19,901 bases of DNA. Origin: Pseudomonadota bacterium. Its GTDB lineage: Bacteria > Pseudomonadota > Alphaproteobacteria > Sphingomonadales > Sphingomonadaceae. The stretch covers positions 1 through 19,901 of the forward strand of contig JAEZQR010000065.1 of assembly GCA_023413015.1 (NCBI GenBank), in the 5' to 3' direction. This document shows, in pieces, positions 1 to 6,341 of the stretch. How positions within the stretch are numbered: position 1 is the first letter of the stretch; each line of letters opens with the position of its first letter. The position numbers and the translations under genes are program-made. The notes beneath the pieces were generated by a model, which was not told where the DNA came from, did no database searches, and was given only the letters and a program-made list of their open reading frames with translations.

Positions 1-89
1 GGGCGCCACACGGCCACGCCGCGGGACGTCTTCACGGAGAGCTCGTCGGTCGAGTCGCCCAGATAGAGGAGGTACGGAGAGGGAATCAT
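1..89 (-). CDS. dgcN: DUF1611/DgcN-like protein, N-terminal 29 codons (partial)
   Basis: Translating the minus strand from the ATG at 89-87 gives a protein beginning MIPSPYLLYLGDSTDELSVK and continuing TSRGVAVWR to the window edge. The pattern YLLxLGD...D.L..KT.RG...WRP is the N-terminus I associate with DUF1611 proteins, which include DgcN, a D-glutamate N-acetyltransferase acting with the epimerase DgcA to turn D-Glu into N-acetyl-L-Glu. The catalytic P-loop half lies outside the window, so the function is read only from the N-terminal signature. The gene follows lysR on the same strand with a 102 bp gap, so the two may be cotranscribed or dgcN may have its own promoter. The ribosome site is weak (AGCGAG, 8 bases before the ATG). 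An unrelated protein is possible, since only 29 codons are visible. Confidence 0.7.
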   Translation of the reverse strand, partial: MIPSPYLLYLGDSTDELSVKTSRGVAVWR

Positions 90-191
90 GTCGATCTCGC
101 TTTGATCGGGCTTGTCTGGCCCGTGGCAGCGATCATGTCAGCATTGCGGTCCGGGCAAAGATCAAAGGAGGACAGGGGTTATAGACGCCGG

Positions 192-1082
192 CTATGCTTG
201 CGCGGCCTCGAGTGTCTGCTTCAGCACGCTGATGAATTCACGCGCAACCCGTGATAGGGGGCGATCCTCGAGGTGGACGCAGTAGACGTTGAATTCCGGT
301 TTCTCCACCAGATAGCGATAATCGAGGTCCGGGGTGAGGCTCGCCCGGGCGGTAAACTCGTCTACGACCGCAAAGCCGGCACCATGTCGCACCAGCGCGG
401 CAGCCACATAATAGGTTTGCACCGATATGCTGGAGCGCGCCGGCTCGTCCCGATGGATTTCGCGACTGAACAGCGAACCGACATAGCCTGAGCCGGTGAG
501 CCGGATCAGGTCGCGATCCTTGAGCATGTCGAGCGACACCCGTTCCGGTGCGCCCTGAAGGTCATCGCGACGAAAGAGCACGACGAGCTCGCCCGCGCCA
601 ACCTGTGTCTCGGTAAGCCTCGGATGGTGCGCCGGGTCGTACGCCAGCGCGAGGTCGCTGTTACGTTCGTAAAGCGAGGCAAGGATCTCGTCATTGTGCA
701 GCGTCTGGATGTCGAAGGAGACATCCGGGTGCACGGCACGAAGGCGGGCTACCGCCGATGGGGCGACATCCAGGCCGAGTGACGGCAGCACCGCCAGTCT
801 CAGGTGGCCATCGCCTCCGCGGCGCAGGTTCTTGGTTGTCTCCTGCAGCGATTCGATGCGCGAGTATAACTCATGCGCCTCGCGGAAGAGGACGTGCGCC
901 TCCTCGGTGGGTACCAAGCGGCCCTTCACCACGCGGAACAGCGGAAATCCGATGCGGCTCTCGGCGTGTCGCAGGACCTTGCTCACCGAGGGTTGCGAGA
1001 CGTGCAGCGCTCGCGCGGCACCGCTGACCGAACCCGCCTGATAGACGGCGTGGAAGACCTCGATGTGCCGTAGGTTCATCAT
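192..1082 (-). CDS. LysR-type transcriptional regulator
   Basis: This 296-residue protein has the usual LysR length. An N-terminal winged helix-turn-helix (about residues 3-62, with GAARALHVSQPSVSKVLRHA as the DNA-reading part and FPLFRVVKGRLVPTEEA as wing) is followed by a linker helix and an effector-binding domain from about residue 92 (HLRLAVLPSLG) to 290. Two consecutive ATG codons (1082 and 1079) could start it; a GGGGGC run lies 6 bases before the first. It is divergent from TonB receptor 1 across a 470 bp gap, the classic LysR arrangement, and lies upstream of the DgcN-like gene. I infer that it senses a D-amino acid or derivative and controls both directions; the ligand is not readable from sequence. 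A truncated near-identical copy of its first 22 codons and leader lies at 5911-6010. Confidence 0.93.
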   Translation of the reverse strand: MMNLRHIEVFHAVYQAGSVSGAARALHVSQPSVSKVLRHAESRIGFPLFRVVKGRLVPTEEAHVLFREAHELYSRIESLQETTKNLRRGGDGHLRLAVLPSLGLDVAPSAVARLRAVHPDVSFDIQTLHNDEILASLYERNSDLALAYDPAHHPRLTETQVGAGELVVLFRRDDLQGAPERVSLDMLKDRDLIRLTGSGYVGSLFSREIHRDEPARSSISVQTYYVAAALVRHGAGFAVVDEFTARASLTPDLDYRYLVEKPEFNVYCVHLEDRPLSRVAREFISVLKQTLEAAQA

Positions 1083-1143
1083 GATCGCTGCCCCCGGGTT
1101 CTGCGCGGCCTTATGCTGCTCCAGATCGGATTGCCTGCGCCAG
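1018..1143 (+). repeat. Direct repeat, copy A (lysR 5' end and leader)
   Basis: This segment reappears in the same orientation at 5949-6071. Aligned by hand, 1054-1143 matches 5982-6071 at all 90 positions. 1018-1050 matches 5949-5981 with two substitutions (1024 C/T and 1032 A/G), and three bases (TGG, 1051-1053) are missing from copy B. Copy A covers the first 22 codons of lysR and 61 bases upstream of its start. Confidence 0.95.
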
Positions 1144-1552
1144 TGCCGATAAGCGTCCCCGCCCTAAAATGGGCAAGCCCGCACGCTCGAATACGCTGGA
1201 CCCCATACCCGTCGGCTATAGGGCAACAAAAAGTTGGAACGGCCGCTCCCGCCGTACCGATAAGCTGCCATCCTGCGGCGCTTTTTCCGACTATGGCGCT
1301 GGAAACGACCCCGAACCGCTTCCTGACCGGTGCCAAGAGCATGCCCTAAGGTTATGGCCTGAACAACGATGTTCGATTGTTTCGGCTCATAAGGGTCTGC
1401 TCTAAGCCGCCACCAAGCTCCAACTGGCGTGAACTCCGGCCGGGATTAGGTCCCGCCCAGGGGTTCATGCCGCTCCTTGGCGGTTCTCGTGCCAGCGCAG
1501 CGGAACGAGCAACAGCGGAGGAATAACCAGTAAAAGTGATCGGGGGGTAAAC
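1083..1552. promoter_or_regulatory. Divergent lysR / TonB receptor 1 promoter region
   Basis: This 470 bp gap between the divergent lysR and TonB receptor 1 genes contains no credible gene. It holds the leader part of the direct repeat (to 1143), a 12-base direct repeat GTGCCGATAAGC (1143-1154) and GTACCGATAAGC (1254-1265), an imperfect dyad GCCCTAAGGTTATGGC (1343-1358, 12 of 16 positions symmetric) and a perfect small palindrome GAACA-N4-TGTTC (1361-1374). The last two are adjacent and are candidate regulator sites. No convincing -35/-10 pair was found. Function as a shared control region is inferred from gene orientation. Confidence 0.55.
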
Positions 1553-4336
1553 ATGATCGACCGCAGTGTTCCGCAAAAAGGCTGCAGGCTTGCCCTGCTT
1601 GCGACCGTCAGCCTCGCCGCCATTACGGCGACGCCGGCCTTGGCGCAGGATGCTCCACAGGCTGATACAGCGGAGACGACCGCTGCTAGCGCCGGGGCGG
1701 ACGAGATCGTAGTTACCGGCTCGCGCATCGCCCGCACCGGCTTCACCTCGCCCACGCCGACAACGGTGCTCGGTAGCGAAGAGTTTGCCAAGGTCGCCGC
1801 GCCGAACCTCGCCGACGTCGTCAACCAGATTCCGGCTGTGCGCCCGTCGCTGACGCCGTCGAGCTCCACCAACAACTCGCAATATGCTGGCGGCAACTAC
1901 CTCGACCTGCGCGGCCTCGGCTTCAATCGCACATTGGTGCTGGTCGATGGCAAGCGGTTCGTGCCGGCACAGATCCAGGGCCCGGTCGACATCAACGCGA
2001 TTCCGCAGGCGCTGATCGGCAGCATCGACGTTGTGACCGGCGGCGCCTCGGCCGCCTGGGGCTCAGACGCCGTCGCCGGTGTGGTGAACTTCAGGTTCGA
2101 CCACAAGCTCGAAGGCTTCAAGGGGAGCATCCAGGGCGGCATCACCGACCATAATGACCATCGCAACTATCTGGCATCGCTCGCCTACGGCAAGGACTTC
2201 GCCGATGGCCGCGGCAAGCTCCTGCTCGCGGGCGAGATGGCCGAGAACAGCGGCATCGCCCGCCAGGACGATCGCGACTGGGGCGGCCAAGGCTGGGGCA
2301 TCATCGCCAATCCGGCCTATACGGCAACGAATAACGAGCCGCGCAACCTCTTGGTGGCTAACGCGCGGTCGTCGAACCTTTCATACGGGGGCGTCATCAC
2401 CAGCGGCCCTCTGGCCGGGAAGCAGTTCGCACCCGATGGCACCTTGATCCCGTTCACCTACGGCACGCTGCGCACCGCGACCGGCATGGTCGGCGGCGAC
2501 GGCGCCGACGGCACGGACGCGCTTGTTCTTGAAGTGCCACTCGAGCGTCGCAGCGCCTATGGCCGCCTGTCGTACGAGTTCGGCAGTGCGCTGACCGCCT
2601 ATACGGAGGCCTCGTGGGCTCAATCGCAGACGGACCACCCGGGCCTGACGCGAACCGACACCGCCATCCGGATCACGCGCGACAACGCCTTCCTGTCGGC
2701 GTCCGTCCGTGACGCCATGGCGGCGAACAACGTCACCAGCTTCACCATGGGGCGCTACAACCGAGACTACGGGCGCGGCTTTAACCACATCAAGGCCGAA
2801 ACCAAGCGCGTCGTAGGCGGCCTCGAGGGTGAGATCGGCGGCGGCTGGAGCTGGGACGGTTATTACACCTACGGCCAGACGAAGAATCGGCACCGGGGAT
2901 CGAACGCCCGGATCACGCGCAACTTTAACCTGGCGGTCGATGCGATCACCGATCCGGCGACCGGTGCCGCCGTCTGCCGTGACGTTGCCGCGCGCGCAGC
3001 CGGCTGCGTTCCGATCAACTTGTTCGGAGATGGCGCGCCGTCGCCCCAGGCGATCGACTATGTAACGGGTGAAACCGACCGTCTGTGGAACCTCAAGCAG
3101 CAGGCGGCCGCGCTGACCGTCCGCGGTGAGCCCTTCTCGACGTGGGCCGGCCCTGTTTCGCTCGCAACCGGTGTCGAGTGGCGCCGTGAAAGCGCCGACG
3201 TGACCTCGGATCCGCTGTCGGCGGCCGCTTCGTTCGCGACCGGCAACACCGTGCCATGGGACGGTGTGGTCAGCGTCAAGGAGGCGTTCGGCGAGCTGGT
3301 GGTTCCGCTGGCCGCCGACCAGAGCTGGGCGGACTCGCTTGAGCTAAACGTCGCGGGCCGCATCACCGACTACAGCACGTCCGGCACCGTCGAGACTTGG
3401 AAGGTTGGCGGCACCTGGGACGTGAATGATGACATCCGCTTCCGTCTGACGCGCTCACGCGACATCCGCGCGCCGGCGCTCGCCGAGTTGTTCTCGGGCG
3501 CCACAACGGCGCAGTTCAGCCCCTTCGATCCGCTTATCAACCAGTCATATAGCGTCCAGACGGTCACCCGCGGCAATCCGGGCCTCAAGCCCGAGAAGGC
3601 CGACACTCTGACAGCTGGCGTGGTGCTCAGCCCTTCGTTCGTGCCGAACCTGCGCCTTTCGGTCGACTATTATGACATCAAGCTGGAGGGAGCGATCCTG
3701 GCGCTTTCGGCGGCGGCGATCGTCGATCGCTGCTACCGCGACCAGCCGCAGCTCTGCGGACTGATTACGCGCGGCGCCGACGGTCGCATCGCGCAGGTCG
3801 AGTCGTCGCCACAGAATCTGCAGTCGGTTGAGACCCGCGGCGTCGACATCGAAGTCAGCTACCGCCTGCCGGTCGGCTCGGGCGACCTCGCGCTACGCGG
3901 TCTTGTCACCTATGTCGACAAGCTCCGCATGGACGATGGCCGGACGGTGACCGAGCTCGCCGGCAGCACCGACCAGCCGACTATCGCCAGCATCGGCGGC
4001 CAGCCGCACTGGCGGTTCAATGCCAACGCCACCTACGAGACCGGCCCGGCGACGCTCAGCCTTACCGGACGCTATGTCGGCGGCGGCAACATCAATAACG
4101 CTTATACCTTCAAGGACCTGAATGTCCTTGAGCGTGGCGGCCGGCTCTATCTCGATACATCAGTGCAGTATGCGCTGATCGACAATGGCGACGACAAGGT
4201 GTCGCTCTTCGCTGCAGTCAGCAATTTGCTCGACAAGGACCCGCCGATCACCGGCACCGGCGGCTTTGCAACGGTGCGCTCGCTCTACGATGTCGTTGGG
4301 CGTACCTACACTCTTGGAGTCCGATTCCGCTACTAA
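1553..4336 (+). CDS. TonB-dependent outer-membrane receptor 1
   Basis: A 927-residue TonB-dependent receptor for active uptake across the outer membrane. The signal peptide ends at ATPALA (residue 31). A TonB box-like DEIVVTGSRI sits at residues 50-59. The plug domain (about 60-190) contains LDLRGLGFNRTLVLVDGKR and VVTGGASAAWGSDAVAGVVN. A long beta-barrel follows, ending TLGVRFRY with the terminal aromatic residue typical of outer-membrane barrels. Cysteine pairs (VCRDVAARAAGC; RCYRDQPQLC) recur at matching places in receptor 2. The start is supported by a GGGGGG run 6 bases before the ATG. It is followed after 96 bp by the SxxK hydrolase gene on the same strand. The substrate is inferred from neighbours to be D-residue peptides or derivatives; the sequence does not prove it. 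Confidence 0.95.
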   Translation: MIDRSVPQKGCRLALLATVSLAAITATPALAQDAPQADTAETTAASAGADEIVVTGSRIARTGFTSPTPTTVLGSEEFAKVAAPNLADVVNQIPAVRPSLTPSSSTNNSQYAGGNYLDLRGLGFNRTLVLVDGKRFVPAQIQGPVDINAIPQALIGSIDVVTGGASAAWGSDAVAGVVNFRFDHKLEGFKGSIQGGITDHNDHRNYLASLAYGKDFADGRGKLLLAGEMAENSGIARQDDRDWGGQGWGIIANPAYTATNNEPRNLLVANARSSNLSYGGVITSGPLAGKQFAPDGTLIPFTYGTLRTATGMVGGDGADGTDALVLEVPLERRSAYGRLSYEFGSALTAYTEASWAQSQTDHPGLTRTDTAIRITRDNAFLSASVRDAMAANNVTSFTMGRYNRDYGRGFNHIKAETKRVVGGLEGEIGGGWSWDGYYTYGQTKNRHRGSNARITRNFNLAVDAITDPATGAAVCRDVAARAAGCVPINLFGDGAPSPQAIDYVTGETDRLWNLKQQAAALTVRGEPFSTWAGPVSLATGVEWRRESADVTSDPLSAAASFATGNTVPWDGVVSVKEAFGELVVPLAADQSWADSLELNVAGRITDYSTSGTVETWKVGGTWDVNDDIRFRLTRSRDIRAPALAELFSGATTAQFSPFDPLINQSYSVQTVTRGNPGLKPEKADTLTAGVVLSPSFVPNLRLSVDYYDIKLEGAILALSAAAIVDRCYRDQPQLCGLITRGADGRIAQVESSPQNLQSVETRGVDIEVSYRLPVGSGDLALRGLVTYVDKLRMDDGRTVTELAGSTDQPTIASIGGQPHWRFNANATYETGPATLSLTGRYVGGGNINNAYTFKDLNVLERGGRLYLDTSVQYALIDNGDDKVSLFAAVSNLLDKDPPITGTGGFATVRSLYDVVGRTYTLGVRFRY

Positions 4337-4337
4337 T

Positions 4338-4409
4338 CCCCCCGGCCGCACCGATCGGGTGCCGACAATGAATCCCAGCGTCGGAATTTGATGGGTGCGG
4401 CCACCGGGG
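4338..4409 (+). promoter_or_regulatory. Long stem-loop between receptor 1 and hydrolase genes
   Basis: GGCCGCACC (4344-4352) pairs perfectly with GGTGCGGCC (4394-4402). The flanking C run (4338-4343) can pair with GGGG (4406-4409), and an inner CCGAC (4362-4366) / GTCGG (4380-4384) stem sits in the loop. It is followed by seven As, not Ts, so it is not a standard intrinsic terminator. It may be a processing or stability element that sets different levels of the two products. The alternative upstream ATG of the hydrolase (4388) would be inside this structure, which favours the later start. Confidence 0.5.
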
Positions 4410-4432
4410 ATCAAAAAAACTTCGGGGAGACG

Positions 4433-5794
4433 ATGATGAGGGTCAAACTGCTTTCGTGTGTGGTGGTTTCGCTGCTGGCATCGACCGCAGCCCAAGCCGC
4501 CGACTTGAATCGGATCCGGGCCATCGTCTCCGATCCGAAGGGCTTGACCGCGCCCGGTTGCGCAGTCGGCGCCTTTCGCAACGGCAAGACACTGTTCGTC
4601 ACCGCCGCTGGCGCATCCGACGTCGAGACCCAGAAGCCCCTCGACGGCGATACGCTCTTCTATGCCGCTTCAGTCTCGAAGCAGTTTACGGCGCTTGCCG
4701 CAGCCAAGTTGATCGAGCAGGGCAAGCTCTCGCTAGAGGATGACATTCGCAAGTATCTGCCTGAGCTTCCGGCCTACGAAGTTCCGGTCACCGTCCGGAT
4801 GCTGATGCTGCACACTGCCGGCATTCGCGACTCGCTCGAACTCATCCGTCTTTCCGGGATGGGCAGCGCCGCCAATTCCAACAAGGCGAAAGCGCTTCAG
4901 CTACTGTTCCAGCAGCGCAGCACCAACTTTACGCCCGGTACCGCATATACCTATTCGAACGGCGGCTACCTGCTGCTTGCCGAAATCGTCGAGCGCATCG
5001 CTGGCATGCCTTTCGCCGACTATGCCAAACGCGCGATCCTGCAGCCGCTCGGCATGAAGCGCAGCTTCTTCATGAACGACGCACCGCCCAAAGGCACCAA
5101 CATCGCGCATGGCTATGTTCCGGGCGGAAGCGGCTTCGAGGTCCGCGACACCTACCCGACCTTTAGCGGCTCAGGTGGGCTGATGGTCACGATCAACGAC
5201 CTGGCGAAGTTCGAGCGCGACATCGCGGTCGGCCACAAGGTGTGGACTCCGGCCGTGGCGAAGATCATGACGACGCCGGGCACCTTCACCAACGGCGAGC
5301 CGGCGTTCGAGGAGCGCACCGGTCTGGTTTATGCCGGCGGGCTGATGGTCGGCCGCCGTAACGGACAGTATTTCGTCCAGCACGGCGGCGGCGCAGAAGG
5401 CTTCAAGAACATGCTGGCCCGTCTGCCCGAGCGGAAGCTGTCGGTCGCTGTCTTCTGCAATCGCGGAGACTTCGTCTCGCAGGACAAGGCTGATGAGGTC
5501 ATCGAAGCGATCGAAGGCGATATCCTGACCGACGCGGTGGCTGCGGTCGACCCGACCGGCCGTTATGTGTCCGACGAACTGCAGGCAACCTACGAGCTGT
5601 CGTTGTCGGGCGATGAACTGACGGCGAAAATCTCCTCGCCCTTCGCGCCTGAGGGCCCGACGTTGAAGTTCAAGCGCAACGCGGACGGCTCGTTCGGCGC
5701 CTACGGCACACGCATCGTCTTCGATAAGGACGCACGCGAGTTCACGATCGTTACCGATCGGGTTCACGCGCTGCGGTTCCATCGCGCTAGCTAG
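4433..5794 (+). CDS. Exported SxxK serine hydrolase (beta-lactamase / D-aminopeptidase class)
   Basis: Serine hydrolase of the class C beta-lactamase / DD-peptidase / D-aminopeptidase superfamily. Counting from the ATG at 4433 (453 residues), the signal peptide ends STAAQA (residue 22). The nucleophile motif S80-V-S-K83 lies in FYAASVSKQFTALAA, the second motif Y174-S-N176 in TYTYSNGGYLLL, and the third motif is H317-G-G in FVQHGGGAEG. A small beta-rich C-terminal domain (about 380-453) resembles that of D-aminopeptidase-like members. A reading frame is open back to an ATG at 4388, but GGGGAGA (4424-4430) stands just before 4433 and the signal peptide starts there; ATG 4436 is equally possible and has better spacing. 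It probably cleaves D-residue peptides or esters in the periplasm; beta-lactamase activity cannot be excluded. Confidence 0.88.
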   Translation: MMRVKLLSCVVVSLLASTAAQAADLNRIRAIVSDPKGLTAPGCAVGAFRNGKTLFVTAAGASDVETQKPLDGDTLFYAASVSKQFTALAAAKLIEQGKLSLEDDIRKYLPELPAYEVPVTVRMLMLHTAGIRDSLELIRLSGMGSAANSNKAKALQLLFQQRSTNFTPGTAYTYSNGGYLLLAEIVERIAGMPFADYAKRAILQPLGMKRSFFMNDAPPKGTNIAHGYVPGGSGFEVRDTYPTFSGSGGLMVTINDLAKFERDIAVGHKVWTPAVAKIMTTPGTFTNGEPAFEERTGLVYAGGLMVGRRNGQYFVQHGGGAEGFKNMLARLPERKLSVAVFCNRGDFVSQDKADEVIEAIEGDILTDAVAAVDPTGRYVSDELQATYELSLSGDELTAKISSPFAPEGPTLKFKRNADGSFGAYGTRIVFDKDAREFTIVTDRVHALRFHRAS

Positions 5795-5910
5795 GCACTC
5801 GTCGCGGGGCCGACGGCGCTACGTCAATCTCGGTCGATACTGGGTTGGCGTGCGCGGCCCCACACACCAGCGCGGTGAACTCCCGAACATTCGCAGCACG
5901 CCGCGCAATG

Positions 5911-6010
5911 ATGGCTTCTATACGAGAACAATTTCCATGCCCTCGGCAGCACCGTTGACCGAGCCCGCCTGATAGACGGCGAAGACCTCGATGTGCCGTA
6001 GGTTCATCAT
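5911..6010 (-). pseudogene. Vestigial 5' end of a second lysR gene
   Basis: Read on the minus strand from the double ATG at 6010/6007, the frame gives MMNLRHIEVFAVYQAGSVNG, then AAEGMEIVLV and a TAG stop at 5918-5916. The intact regulator starts MMNLRHIEVFHAVYQAGSVSG, so the remnant differs by loss of one His codon and one Ser-to-Asn change and then leaves the family pattern after GAA. The remaining 270 or so codons are absent. It may be the residue of a lysR copy that once faced receptor 2. I see no reason to think the short peptide is functional, although the leader could still bind the regulator. Confidence 0.85.
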
Positions 6011-6071
6011 GATCGCTGCCCCCGGGTTCTGCGCGGCCTTATGCTGCTCCAGATCGGATTGCCTGCGCCAG
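5949..6071 (+). repeat. Direct repeat, copy B
   Basis: Second copy of 1018-1143, in the same orientation and about 4.93 kb away. The lysR-leader side is perfectly conserved for 90 bases (5982-6071), and the coding side carries two substitutions and a 3-base deletion. Homology becomes weak abruptly at both edges (before 5949 and after 6071). Confidence 0.95.
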
Positions 6072-6183
6072 CGTCGAGAGCAGCCTGAATTCAGATTGCG
6101 GGCTCGACGGTCGCCCTGCGCCGGCTCCGGAACCTATGTACGTTGTCTATGGGTGGGCAAAATCTCGGAACGGCTGGTGCGGT

Positions 6184-6208
6184 TGACAGCGCCCATCGGC
6201 GACTGTCA
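6184..6208. promoter_or_regulatory. Inverted repeat in receptor 2 leader (possible operator)
   Basis: TGACAG (6184-6189) and CTGTCA (6203-6208) are perfect complements. Inside them CGCC (6190-6193) pairs with GGCG (6198-6201) across a CATC loop, leaving one unpaired A. The left arm overlaps a TTGACA that resembles a -35 box, but no good -10 follows at 16-18 bases. It could be an operator for a dimeric regulator or simply an RNA hairpin. Confidence 0.4.
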
Positions 6209-6328
6209 CCTTCAAATCTTACTTGTGCGGACCTACTTTTCTTGGGCGATGGCCAAATAATATCAAGAGTGAAGAGCAGGCCAAGATGAAACCCAAGAAA
6301 AAGTAAGTCCGTATATCCGACTGCGGCC

Positions 6329-6341
6329 AGGGGGATTTACA
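6329..6341 (+). promoter_or_regulatory. Ribosome binding site deciding the TTG start of receptor 2
   Basis: AGGGGGA (6329-6335) stands 6 bases before a TTG at 6342 that opens the receptor 2 frame. No ATG lies in frame between this site and the signal peptide core, so TTG is the best start. Confidence 0.6.

Larger units (their letters stand above)
5795..6341. promoter_or_regulatory. 547 bp gap: lysR remnant and receptor 2 leader
   Basis: No intact gene. The left part has a weak inverted repeat (GGGGCCG 5806-5812, CGGCCCC 5855-5861) that could be a poor terminator for the hydrolase gene. Then comes copy B of the direct repeat, with the lysR remnant. From 6125 to 6174 the DNA still aligns without gaps to 1194-1243 at about 33 of 50 positions, so this leader is a decayed relative of the receptor 1 leader. 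The right part has an inverted repeat (6184-6208), a TAATAT box (6258-6263) without a clear -35 partner, and a six-codon frame MKPKKK (6286-6306). Confidence 0.6.

Noticed and set aside
4388..4432. Upstream ATG start for the SxxK hydrolase
   Set aside because: It would add 15 residues before a clean signal peptide, sits inside a stem-loop, and lacks the GGGGAGA site that precedes 4433.
5991..6260. Plus-strand frame of about 89 codons in the gap before receptor 2
   Set aside because: It runs antisense over the lysR remnant and repeat, has no recognisable domain and an Arg/Cys-rich composition.
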